DNA of 64,000 nt from Acidobacteriota bacterium (GTDB taxonomy: Bacteria > Acidobacteriota > Terriglobia > Terriglobales > Acidobacteriaceae): positions 1-64,000 of the forward strand of contig JAFDVW010000023.1 in the NCBI GenBank assembly GCA_018268755.1. Reading direction: 5' to 3'. Positions 43,483 through 50,230 of the stretch are shown here, piece after piece (positions within the stretch are counted from its first letter, which is position 1; every line of letters begins with the position of its first letter). A program made the position numbers and the translations under genes. The notes below the pieces were generated by a model. The model worked only from the letters and a program-made list of their open reading frames with translations, was not told the DNA's origin and ran no database searches.

Positions 43483-44097
43483 ATGGTTCGTCTCATCCCC
43501 CGGGAGATGAAATTCTTCCAGATGTTCGCCGAAATGTCGGCGAATCTCACCGATGGTGCCCGCCTGCTGCAGCAGATTCTGCAAAATCCCGGTGATTTAG
43601 CCACCCAGGTCGACCAACTACAGGAAATTGAGCATCGGGGAGACGACATGACCCATGCCATCTTCACCAAGCTCAATCAGACTTTCATTACTCCATTTGA
43701 CCGGGAAGACATCCACACCCTGGCCTCCTCCCTGGATGACGTGTTGGATTTCATCAACTCGGCCGGCACCCGGCTCAAGATGTACAAGATCACTCAGCCA
43801 CCTCCCGCCGCCGCGGAGCTGGCCCGCCTCATCGTGGACCAGACCGAGCAGCTGGCCAAAGGGGTTTCCATGCTGGAGAAAAATGGCCAGGTGGCGGCCT
43901 ACTGTGTGGAAATCAATCGCCTGGAAAACGAAGCCGACCGCATCGGCCGGGCGGCCATCGCCGCCTTGTTCGAGCATGAAAAAGACCCCATCCATCTGAT
44001 CAAGATCAAAGAACTGTATGAAGTCCTGGAAAGCGCCACGGACCGCGCGGAGGACGTCGCCAACGTCCTGGAAACCGTCGCCTTGAAGAACGCCTAA
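43483..44097 (+). CDS. PhoU-like DUF47 protein, accessory to PiT transport
   Basis: From ATG 43483 (MVRLIPREMKFFQMFAEMSA) the product is 204 residues; a longer reading from 43435 has no support. The protein is all-helical with PhoU-like metal-binding signatures (EIEHRGDDMTHAIFTKLNQT and FDREDIHTLASSLDDVLDFI, then NRLENEADRIGRAA and EVLESATDRAEDVANVLE). DUF47 proteins are encoded with PiT phosphate permeases and are thought to control them; the pit gene follows 34 bases downstream. Confidence 0.93.
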   Translation: MVRLIPREMKFFQMFAEMSANLTDGARLLQQILQNPGDLATQVDQLQEIEHRGDDMTHAIFTKLNQTFITPFDREDIHTLASSLDDVLDFINSAGTRLKMYKITQPPPAAAELARLIVDQTEQLAKGVSMLEKNGQVAAYCVEINRLENEADRIGRAAIAALFEHEKDPIHLIKIKELYEVLESATDRAEDVANVLETVALKNA

Positions 44098-44131
44098 TGA
44101 TGCTGCGGACCAATCGACTCACTGCTTCGAG

Positions 44132-45193
44132 GTGCAGCCGCGGGTGAACACTGGACTCTTGCTGCTGATCATTACCGTGCTCGTGGCCCTGACCTTCGAT
44201 TTCCTGAATGGCTTCCACGATGCCGCCAACAGCATTGCCACGGTGGTCTCGACCCGGGTCCTTTCCCCCAAAATGGCGGTCGCCTGGGCGGCGTTTTTTA
44301 ACTTCGTAGCCGCCTTCGTGCTGGGCACCGCAGTGGCCCATACCATTGGCAAAGGCATGATCCGGCTGGATGACGTTACGCAATATGTCGTCATCGCGGG
44401 CCTGATGGGGGCCATCGTCTGGGACCTGCTGACCTGGTGGTGGGGCCTGCCGACGTCTTCCTCGCATGCCCTGATCGGCGGCTATGCCGGCGCGGCCATT
44501 GCCCGCGCCGCGCTGAATCACGGCGCGGAATATGCCTACGGCGTCATCCTGCCTCATGGCTGGACCAAGACTTTGGTATTCATCGTGGTCGCGCCCCTGC
44601 TCGGCATGGTCTTTGGGCTGGCTTTCAGCGTGGCCGGCTATTGGTTGCTGCGCAAGCAGACTCCGCGGACCGTGGACCGCTGGTTTCGCCGCCTGCAGCT
44701 GGTTTCCGCCGGTCTCTATAGCCTGGGACACGGCGGCAACGATGCGCAAAAGACCATGGGCATCATTGCCGGGGCTTTGTTCACCGCCGGCTATCTCAGC
44801 CCCCAGGACATGAACGGCGAGTGGGGCCCCTGGAAGTGGTACATCATTCTGTCCGCCCATACCGCGATCGCTCTGGGCACCTATCTCGGGGGATGGCGCA
44901 TTGTCCATACCATGGGATCCAAGATCACGAAGCTGAAGCCCTTCGGCGGCTTCTGCGCGGAAACGGCGGGGGCGCTCACCCTGATGGGCACCGCCCTGGC
45001 GGGCATTCCGGTCAGCACCACCCACACCATTACCGGCGCCATTATCGGCGTGGGAGCGGTGAATCGCCTGTCGGCGGTGCGTTGGGGCGTGGCCCGGCGG
45101 ATCGTTTGGGCCTGGATCTTGACCATTCCGGCTTCGGCCGCGGTGGCTGCTTTTGTGTTCTGGATCATTCGCTTCATTTACCCGGCGGCCTAG
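44132..45193 (+). CDS. pit: PiT-family inorganic phosphate transporter
   Basis: The protein has 353 residues from GTG 44132; a GTG at 44144 is an alternative with better spacing from GAGG. It has ten or more membrane helices and both halves of the PiT signature: DFLNGFHDAANSIATVVSTR (about residues 19-38) and GGNDAQKTMGIIAGAL (about 202-217). GLPTSSSHALIGGYAGAAIA and IPVSTTHTITGAIIG are the paired ST-rich loops. PiT carriers take up metal-phosphate complexes with protons or sodium at low affinity. It is co-transcribed with the DUF47 gene. Confidence 0.95.
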   Translation: MQPRVNTGLLLLIITVLVALTFDFLNGFHDAANSIATVVSTRVLSPKMAVAWAAFFNFVAAFVLGTAVAHTIGKGMIRLDDVTQYVVIAGLMGAIVWDLLTWWWGLPTSSSHALIGGYAGAAIARAALNHGAEYAYGVILPHGWTKTLVFIVVAPLLGMVFGLAFSVAGYWLLRKQTPRTVDRWFRRLQLVSAGLYSLGHGGNDAQKTMGIIAGALFTAGYLSPQDMNGEWGPWKWYIILSAHTAIALGTYLGGWRIVHTMGSKITKLKPFGGFCAETAGALTLMGTALAGIPVSTTHTITGAIIGVGAVNRLSAVRWGVARRIVWAWILTIPASAAVAAFVFWIIRFIYPAA

Positions 45194-45202
45194 ACCTTGC
45201 TC

Positions 45203-45249
45203 GTGTAGGGGCAGGTGTCCGCACCTGCCCAGCCGAGCCAAGCTCGGCT
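45203..45249 (+). repeat. Two-hairpin REP element next to the RAYT gene
   Basis: The head GTGTAG is followed by hairpin 1 (GGGCAGGTG 45209-45217 against CACCTGCCC 45222-45230, loop TCCG) and directly by hairpin 2 (AGCCGAGC 45231-45238 against GCTCGGCT 45242-45249, loop CAA). Hairpin 2 ends inside the RAYT stop codon. The same head and two-hairpin order occur at 45765-45810 and 48158-48200. Confidence 0.8.
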
Positions 45250-45748
45250 ATTTCTCCCACCGCACGGATTTTCCCACACCACGAAACCGTTCCGTCACCC
45301 ATATCCACGGATATTCCTCCCTATTTGCAGCCAGCCCCTTCCGCAGCGGGTTCTCCAAAACATAAGCAATTTTCTGATCGAGATTCTCGGAAGACCGGAC
45401 CACATGGTCAAACGATTCTTCCTGCCAGACCCTTCCATGTCCGCTCAACCTTCGATTAATCCAATGAGAGGATGCACCTTTGATCGCCTTCATAATCCGG
45501 GCCATGGAAAATACTTCCAGCTTCTTGGCATCCACCCGGGGAACAAAAATCAAGTGCACATGATCAGGCATGACAACAGCGGCATAAAGATCGATTGTGT
45601 ATTGATCTGCACGGCAGCAACTTTCGAGAACGAGCATCCGGGCCCATTCCGGTAGAATCCAGCGATGATAGGTACAGAAGGTTACAAAGTGAGCTTTATT
45701 ATCACACTGTAAGTGAGGAAGATTGCGCTGGTAATACGACTGTGGCAC
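45248..45748 (-). CDS. REP-associated tyrosine transposase (RAYT, Y1/IS200-like)
   Basis: The 166-residue protein starts with GTG at 45748. It shows the HUH nuclease fold: AHFVTFCTYHRW near residue 19, AAVVMPDHVHLIFVP with the His-hydrophobic-His metal site (about residues 56-70), and KIAYVLENPLRKGLA (about 126-140) with the catalytic Tyr. RAYTs process REP hairpins as single copies and are usually domesticated rather than self-mobile. REP-type hairpins lie at both ends of this gene and 2.4 kb away. Confidence 0.92.
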   Translation of the reverse strand: MPQSYYQRNLPHLQCDNKAHFVTFCTYHRWILPEWARMLVLESCCRADQYTIDLYAAVVMPDHVHLIFVPRVDAKKLEVFSMARIMKAIKGASSHWINRRLSGHGRVWQEESFDHVVRSSENLDQKIAYVLENPLRKGLAANREEYPWIWVTERFRGVGKSVRWEK

Positions 45749-45764
45749 GGCCCACTATTCTACC

Positions 45765-45810
45765 GCCGGGCCCTGCCCGGCCGCCCAGATGAAGACATCT
45801 GGGCCTACAT
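45765..45810 (-). repeat. Two-hairpin REP element upstream of the RAYT gene
   Basis: Reading the minus strand, the head ATGTAG is followed by hairpin 1 (complement of 45783-45791 and 45796-45804; GCCCAGATG with CATCTGGGC, loop TCTT) and hairpin 2 (45765-45771 against 45775-45781; GCCGGGC with GCCCGGC, loop AGG). The orientation is opposite to the unit at 45203, so the RAYT gene is bracketed by an inverted pair. Confidence 0.78.
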
Positions 45811-45873
45811 GATTGTGCTGATTTGGGAATACAGGGTACAGCGCAAGCTCAGGAGGTGAACCTGCACCGCTTT

Positions 45874-45882
45874 TGCTACAAT
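45874..45882 (+). promoter_or_regulatory. Extended -10 promoter just upstream of ribBA
   Basis: TGCTACAAT (45874-45882) is an extended -10 element with no good -35 box. Transcription would begin at about 45889-45891, at the ATG itself, so the mRNA may be leaderless. AGGAGG at 45851-45856 lies upstream of the predicted start and would not be transcribed. Confidence 0.5.
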
Positions 45883-45890
45883 TTTTAGAT

Positions 45891-47063
45891 ATGACGCCCG
45901 CCACCGCATTTACCGATGTTCCCACCGCGATTGAAGAGATCCGCGCCGGCCGCATGATTGTTGTGGTCGACGACGAGGACCGCGAGAACGAAGGCGACCT
46001 TACCCTGGCGGCGGAAAAAGTCACTCCTGAGCTGATCAATTTCATGGCCAAGTATGGCCGCGGCCTAATCTGCCTGGCCATGACTGAAGAGCGCCTGGAC
46101 CACCTGCGCATCGGCCCCATGAGCGCCGAGAACACCTCGAACTACGGCACGGCCTTCTGCGAGGCCATTGATGCCCGCGAAGGGGTCAGCACCGGCATTT
46201 CGGCGGCGGACCGTTCCCGCACCATTCAGGTGGCCATCGATCCCGCCACTCGCCCCTCCGACCTGGCGCGGCCCGGACACATGTTCCCGTTGCGGGCCCG
46301 CAAAGGCGGGGTGCTGGTGCGGGCCGGCCAGACCGAGGCGGCGGTCGATCTCGCCCGCATGGCCGGCCTGGTTCCCGCCGGCATTATCTGCGAGATCATG
46401 CGCGAGGACGGCAGCATGGCGCGGGTCCCCGACCTGATCGAGTTCTGCCACACCCACAGCCTGAAGATGTTGACCGTCGCCGAGCTTATCCGTTACCGCA
46501 TGCAGCACGAGCGTTACGTGCATCGTCTGGGCGAAGCGTTGATTGGCACGCAACACGGCGAGTTCCGTGTCATCGCCTACCAGAGCGAAATCCACGGCGG
46601 CGAGTCCCACGTGGCCCTGGTCAAGGGAGACATCGAACACAGCAACACCCCGGTACTGGTACGCATGCAGGCGCATTGTCTGATGGGGGACGTTTTCGGC
46701 TCCACCGCCTGCGATTGTCATGCCTCCATGGAAGGCGCCATGCAGGCCATCGCCCGCGAGGGACAAGGGGCCCTGATTTACCTGCACCAGACCTCGCAAG
46801 GCTTCTCGGTAGAGAAAGTCGGCGAGCGGGCCACCCTGGCTTTTCACCGCGAGCGGCGTAATCCGTCTTTGCCGGAAACCGAACGTAAAACCCAGCGCGA
46901 CATCGGCATTGGGGCGCAGATTCTTTCCGATTTAAACCTGCGGCGGATTCGCCTGCTGACCAACCATCCCCGGCGCGTGGCCGCGCTGGAAGGCTTTGGC
47001 ATTGAGATCGTGCAGCACGTCCCCATCCTTACCGCGGATTCCAAGCTGAAGACCGGAAATTAG
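45891..47063 (+). CDS. ribBA: RibBA: DHBP synthase fused to a divergent GTP cyclohydrolase II domain
   Basis: From ATG 45891 the protein is 390 residues; a TTG at 45873 would add six. The N-terminal half (about 1-205) is 3,4-dihydroxy-2-butanone-4-phosphate synthase with VVDDEDRENEGDL and the rest of its active site intact. The C-terminal half (about 210-385) is GTP cyclohydrolase II-like and keeps the zinc cysteines (C263, C274, C276; ACDCHASMEGA). The usual RQEGRGIGL motif reads HQTSQGFSV, and the Asp-Leu-Arg segment near residue 334 reads Thr-Gln-Arg. The lyase half should be active in riboflavin synthesis; the cyclohydrolase half may be changed or inactive. Confidence 0.92.
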   Translation: MTPATAFTDVPTAIEEIRAGRMIVVVDDEDRENEGDLTLAAEKVTPELINFMAKYGRGLICLAMTEERLDHLRIGPMSAENTSNYGTAFCEAIDAREGVSTGISAADRSRTIQVAIDPATRPSDLARPGHMFPLRARKGGVLVRAGQTEAAVDLARMAGLVPAGIICEIMREDGSMARVPDLIEFCHTHSLKMLTVAELIRYRMQHERYVHRLGEALIGTQHGEFRVIAYQSEIHGGESHVALVKGDIEHSNTPVLVRMQAHCLMGDVFGSTACDCHASMEGAMQAIAREGQGALIYLHQTSQGFSVEKVGERATLAFHRERRNPSLPETERKTQRDIGIGAQILSDLNLRRIRLLTNHPRRVAALEGFGIEIVQHVPILTADSKLKTGN

Positions 47064-47161
47064 ATTTGAAGCAGGATGGATTTACAGGAGCGAGCGGAAC
47101 CTTTTTTGAATTTCAGGCAGGGGAGATTGTGGCCAGCGGATGGGAGAAGGTGGCCACGGAA

Positions 47162-47425
47162 TTAAAAGGGCTTGCGCACGACGATCTCGCTGTCCTGAAT
47201 GAAAAACTGGGCCGGGCACTCGCGTGAGCCGCAAATGACGGGCAGCAAGCCGGCGATCTGTTTGCGCGTAATCAGGCCCAGCGTGCCGCAACTAGGGCAG
47301 GACAGCACCGCCCAGTAGGGATCTTCCTTCTCTCCGACCTGGCCGGCATTTTCCAGCACAAAGATGGTGCCGGGATGCATCTGCTCCGGAATCCATTCGC
47401 TCAGCACATCCAATTCTGCAATCAT
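47162..47425 (-). CDS. Small zinc-ribbon-like protein, function unknown
   Basis: From ATG 47425 (MIAELDVLSEWIPEQMHPGT) the product is 87 residues. Two Cys pairs (CPSC at about 43-46 and CGSREC at about 65-70) suggest one zinc site. It lies 23 bases after the MerR gene on the same strand and is presumably co-transcribed and controlled by it. No family is recognised. Confidence 0.72.
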   Translation of the reverse strand: MIAELDVLSEWIPEQMHPGTIFVLENAGQVGEKEDPYWAVLSCPSCGTLGLITRKQIAGLLPVICGSRECPAQFFIQDSEIVVRKPF

Positions 47426-47448
47426 CGTGCCTCCCCGGGTGAATCGAG

Positions 47449-47931
47449 CTACGAAACCTGCCTGCGGCGGCGCTTTTCCGGCGTCCCGCTGACCGAAACA
47501 TTGCCCTTCTTCAGAGTGCCGCGCATCACCGCCCGCACCTGCCGCACGGTGTCGCTCAGACATACCGCCAGCATGGGCTGGCGGGAATTTTTCAGGATGT
47601 CCACGATCTGGCGGGCATCCGTTTCCAGATAGAAATTCGAGCCGTCGGTCAGCAGGTGGTAGTCGGAGGCCCCGCTGACGGTCTCCGCCAGCCGTTTGCC
47701 GAACTCCTGCTGCAAAAAACGCATGACTTTGCGGACACGCTGCAGCGAAAATCCGCGGCGGCGAAACTCGCAGATCACCGCCACCTCCGCCAGGTCCTGC
47801 AGGGAATAGAGGCGGCGATGCCCTTCTTTGGCGGGCACCACGACGCGCTGTTCATCCCACCACTGCAACTGCCGCGGGGTGATGCCGGTCATGGCCACTA
47901 CATCGCGGGACGTGAACTGTTTGTGCATCAT
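47449..47931 (-). CDS. MerR-family transcriptional regulator
   Basis: The 160-residue protein has the N-terminal MerR winged helix: FTSRDVVAMTGITPRQLQWW (about 6-25), then GHRRLYSLQDLAEVAVICEF. A helix (RRRGFSLQRVRKVMRFLQQE) follows. The C-terminal part (about 90-150) has no obvious metal-binding cysteines, so the ligand is unknown. Its promoter carries two palindromic AATGTTT boxes (47940-47979), which suggests autoregulation. Confidence 0.88.
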   Translation of the reverse strand: MMHKQFTSRDVVAMTGITPRQLQWWDEQRVVVPAKEGHRRLYSLQDLAEVAVICEFRRRGFSLQRVRKVMRFLQQEFGKRLAETVSGASDYHLLTDGSNFYLETDARQIVDILKNSRQPMLAVCLSDTVRQVRAVMRGTLKKGNVSVSGTPEKRRRRQVS

Positions 47932-47939
47932 GAGGTAAA

Positions 47940-48005
47940 AATGTTTAAAACAATTTCTGCTTGAAATGTTTGAAACATTCTAGGCATAAGGCGTGCAAAG
48001 TCAAT
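47940..48005 (-). promoter_or_regulatory. merR promoter and palindromic operator
   Basis: On the minus strand, TTGACT (-35, complement of 48000-48005) and TAGAAT (-10, complement of 47978-47983) are separated by 16 bp. The perfect palindrome AATGTTT-N-AAACATT (47965-47979) overlaps the -10 box, and a near copy AATGTTTAAAACAATT lies at 47940-47955, just before the start codon. This arrangement fits autorepression by the product. Confidence 0.65.
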
Positions 48006-48157
48006 GAGGGATTCACCTTCCAAGGTATTGACTAAGAAGCTCCCGGCTGTGGAAGAAGGGCCCGGGAGCGGCCCCAGGCAGGCCATGCAAAAGCCGAATC
48101 GGGGAGATCGGCCATCCTGCTGCTATGGGAAGGGGAGCCGCGGATCCAAACATTCGT

Positions 48158-48200
48158 CGAGCTGGGCTCGGCCGGACAGCCGGGGCGGCTGTCCCTACAC
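48158..48200 (-). repeat. Two-hairpin REP element, distal copy
   Basis: Reading the minus strand: head GTGTAG (complement of 48195-48200), hairpin 1 (GGACAGCCG with CGGCTGTCC, 48174-48182 against 48186-48194) and hairpin 2 (GCCGAGC with GCTCGAC, about 48158-48173, with one mismatch). It matches the unit at 45203 in order and in the head and hairpin 2 sequence, but its hairpin 1 stem differs with pairing kept. Confidence 0.75.
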
Positions 48201-48235
48201 AAGCAGGGTGCACATCATCAGTTCCCTGCCATGCC

Positions 48236-48348
48236 TATCATCCTGAGGACGCAGCGTTGGCGCGCAGGGCAAACGCCCGACGAAGGACCTCTGCTTTATT
48301 TCTTAAATTGCGAATACGATGGGTCCTTCGCTAAGCTCAGGATGACAG
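48236..48348. repeat. Palindromic dispersed repeat of a second subtype
   Basis: The outer arms ATCATCCTGAG (about 48237-48247) and CTCAGGATGAC (about 48336-48346) and inner CGAAGGACC/GGGTCCTTCG pairs form an inverted repeat of about 110 bases, built like the repeats at 5971, 6142 and 11379 but with a different sequence. In the rest of the 445-base gap 47932-48376, only the merR promoter and the REP unit are recognised. Confidence 0.55.
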
Positions 48349-48376
48349 TGGAAACTCAGAAAGATAAGGCACACCT

Positions 48377-48580
48377 TCACCAACCGCCGCCCACGAAATG
48401 CACAACCTCCAGACGGTCGCCTTCAGAAAGAGCGGTCGCGGCCCACTGCCCACGGGGCACGATATTGCGGTTCAGCTCCACCGCCACCCGGTCCGGCTTC
48501 ATACCTAACTGTTCGACCAGGGCGGACAAACTGAGGGGGGAAGAAACCTCGCGTTCTTCCCCGTTCATGACGATCTTCAT
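48377..48580 (-). CDS. thiS: ThiS-like sulfur carrier with a Trp-capped tail
   Basis: The 67-residue ubiquitin-like protein (MKIVMNGEEREVSSPLSLSA, then LVEQLGMKPDRVAVELNRNI) matches ThiS, which carries sulfur as a C-terminal thiocarboxylate for thiazole synthesis in thiamine biosynthesis. The tail should end in Gly-Gly, but here reads VHFVGGGW followed by TGA. The extra Trp would block adenylation unless it is removed. No other thi gene is in the window. The unknown gene 12 bases upstream is on the same strand. Confidence 0.85.
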   Translation of the reverse strand: MKIVMNGEEREVSSPLSLSALVEQLGMKPDRVAVELNRNIVPRGQWAATALSEGDRLEVVHFVGGGW

Positions 48581-48592
48581 GGAAAAGGCCCT

Positions 48593-49183
48593 TTATGCTT
48601 CCACGCGCCGCAGTTGGAATTTGCGGGTGGCGGTGCGTCCGGAATAGGCGGCTTGCACCAGAATGGAGGCGTCCGGCAGCGAGGCCTCATCCATCTCGAT
48701 CTTCATTTCCGCATCTCCGGCCGAGTCCGTCACCACCTGAGTATAAAAGGGCATGGAGTTGGGGCGGGCAAAGCGCACGGTCAGGCGCGCTCCCTGCACT
48801 GCGGCTCCGCCTTCCGTGACCCGCAGGCGCAGACTGAGGTTGTGGTCGGCGTGGACCGACTCGGAATTCAGCCAGTGCACATCCAGCTCTTTAATGGCTG
48901 CCAGGGTTTCCGCCGAATCGCGCTTGTCGAGCACGTCGTCGAGACGGCCATCGCGGATGGAATCCAGCACCATGCGATGCTGGTCGCGCAGCAGCTGTTC
49001 CTTCTGCTGGTCGGTGAAGCCGCCGGCGGAAAGTTTGTCGGCATAGGAGGTGGCGCGCTTGCCGATGCACCGGCCGCGCACGAAGACCTGGGTCTGCAGT
49101 AACAGCTCGCCTTCCCGCGCCTCGCTCTGCACGTGGTAGACGGTGTCCTGGTGTTTGACGTCGGTATTAAAGCCAAAAATCAT
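48593..49183 (-). CDS. Conserved protein, function unknown
   Basis: The 196-residue soluble protein has an N-terminal beta-rich part with MIFGFNTDVKHQDTVYHVQS and GRCIGKRATSYADKLSAGGF, a helical middle (QQKEQLLRDQHRMVLDSIRD, about 68-87), and a C-terminal beta-sandwich-like half (about 115-195, LSLRLRVTEGGAAVQGARLT and SGRTATRKFQLRR) resembling an Ig-like fold. There is no signal peptide. It is co-directional with thiS and divergent from the nuo operon. No known family can be named. Confidence 0.75.
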   Translation of the reverse strand: MIFGFNTDVKHQDTVYHVQSEAREGELLLQTQVFVRGRCIGKRATSYADKLSAGGFTDQQKEQLLRDQHRMVLDSIRDGRLDDVLDKRDSAETLAAIKELDVHWLNSESVHADHNLSLRLRVTEGGAAVQGARLTVRFARPNSMPFYTQVVTDSAGDAEMKIEMDEASLPDASILVQAAYSGRTATRKFQLRRVEA

Positions 49184-49255
49184 GCCATTCCGTTCGCGAA
49201 GCGCTGCAAAGTGAAACCCTGGTTTAAGAAACTCTTACAAAAGCGTTCGGTTCCC

Positions 49256-49295
49256 TTGACACTACCGCATGTGAAAACTAATCTAGAATGTTTCA
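49256..49295 (+). promoter_or_regulatory. Candidate nuo operon promoter with merR-operator-like 13-mer
   Basis: A consensus -35 TTGACA (49256-49261) is followed, 17 bp on, by TAATCT (49279-49284). Another -10-like box, TAGAAT (49284-49289), lies inside CTAGAATGTTTCA (49283-49295). That 13-base sequence is identical to the complement of 47971-47983 in the merR operator region. Confidence 0.5.
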
Positions 49296-49327
49296 CCCAC
49301 TAGGCGCGAATTATATATAGCTCTTCT

Positions 49328-49723
49328 ATGCCGGACAATTACTTTGCCCGTTACCTACCGTTACTCCTGCATTTTCTCATTGCAGGCGCTTTGGCCAGCG
49401 TTATTGTCCTGCTTTCCTGGCTGATTGGCCAGCGCAAGCCGACCCGGGCCAAGCTTTCGCCCTATGAATGCGGCATGACCCCGGTGGGCGACGCCCGCGA
49501 GCGCTTCTCGGTAAAGTTTTATCTGGTGGCCATGTTGTTTATTCTGTTCGACGTAGAAGCCATCTTCCTCTATCCTTGGGCTGTGCTGCTGAAAGAGCTG
49601 AAAATGTTCGGCTTCCTGGAGATGCTGGTGTACATGCTGATCGTTCTGGTGGGTTTTTTCTACGTCTGGAAAAAGGGCGTCCTGGACTGGGGAGAGACCG
49701 CCAAACCACGAGGGAACGCCTAG
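49328..49723 (+). CDS. nuoA: NADH-quinone oxidoreductase subunit A
   Basis: The 131-residue subunit has three membrane helices and the expected YECGMTPVGDARERFSVKFY loop after the first helix, then FILFDVEAIFLYPWAV. It is part of the membrane arm of complex I near the quinone site. First gene of the operon; nuoC follows with a one-base gap, so no nuoB fits between. No Shine-Dalgarno sequence is evident before its ATG. Confidence 0.96.
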   Translation: MPDNYFARYLPLLLHFLIAGALASVIVLLSWLIGQRKPTRAKLSPYECGMTPVGDARERFSVKFYLVAMLFILFDVEAIFLYPWAVLLKELKMFGFLEMLVYMLIVLVGFFYVWKKGVLDWGETAKPRGNA

Positions 49724-49724
49724 C

Positions 49725-50222
49725 ATGCCGCTCGCCCCTGCCATTACCGACCTGGAACAGCTGAAGGAACATCCCGCCGTGTCCCGGCTTCTGCGCTGGA
49801 ACGCGGGCGCGGTCGCGGGCGCCAAGTTCGACCGCGACGAGATGTCCATCTACGTGCAAAAAGAGTTCATCCGCGAGGCCTGCGCCCTGCTGCGCGACGA
49901 TCCCGGCTGTAGTTTCAACTATCTGTCGGATGTGACCTGCGTCGACTGGTACCCGCAAGAACCTCGCTTTGAAGTCATCTATCACCTGTTGTCGATCTCC
50001 AAAAAAGAGCGGGTGCGCCTGAAAGTACGGCTGAACGCCGACAGCCCGGTCCTGGAATCTGTGACCGCGGTGTGGCCCAGCGCCAATTACGCGGAACGGG
50101 AAGTGTTTGACCTGTTTGGCATCCGCTTCACCGGCCACCCCTACCTGCGGCGTCTGCTTATGCCGGAGAACTGGGAAGGCCACCCGCTGCGCAAGGATTA
50201 TCCTGTGGAAGGCTACCGCTAG
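49725..50222 (+). CDS. nuoC: NADH-quinone oxidoreductase subunit C
   Basis: The 165-residue 30-kDa-type subunit of the peripheral arm has the signature SANYAEREVFDLFGIRFTGH (about residues 105-124) and ENWEGHPLRKDYPVEGYR at the C-terminus. It is separate from NuoD, as in most bacteria other than those with a NuoCD fusion. It lies between nuoA and nuoD, where nuoB is normally found upstream. Confidence 0.96.
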   Translation: MPLAPAITDLEQLKEHPAVSRLLRWNAGAVAGAKFDRDEMSIYVQKEFIREACALLRDDPGCSFNYLSDVTCVDWYPQEPRFEVIYHLLSISKKERVRLKVRLNADSPVLESVTAVWPSANYAEREVFDLFGIRFTGHPYLRRLLMPENWEGHPLRKDYPVEGYR

Positions 50223-50230
50223 ACCCGATT

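Noticed and set aside
45203..45249. Simple rho-independent terminator after pit
   Set aside because: No T-run follows either hairpin, and the same two-hairpin unit occurs elsewhere next to unrelated genes, so it is better read as a REP element.
49262..49289. Extended-spacer MerR-type promoter at nuo (TTGACA with TAGAAT)
   Set aside because: The spacer would be 22 bp, longer than the 19-20 bp of classical MerR-activated promoters; only the shared 13-mer is reported.
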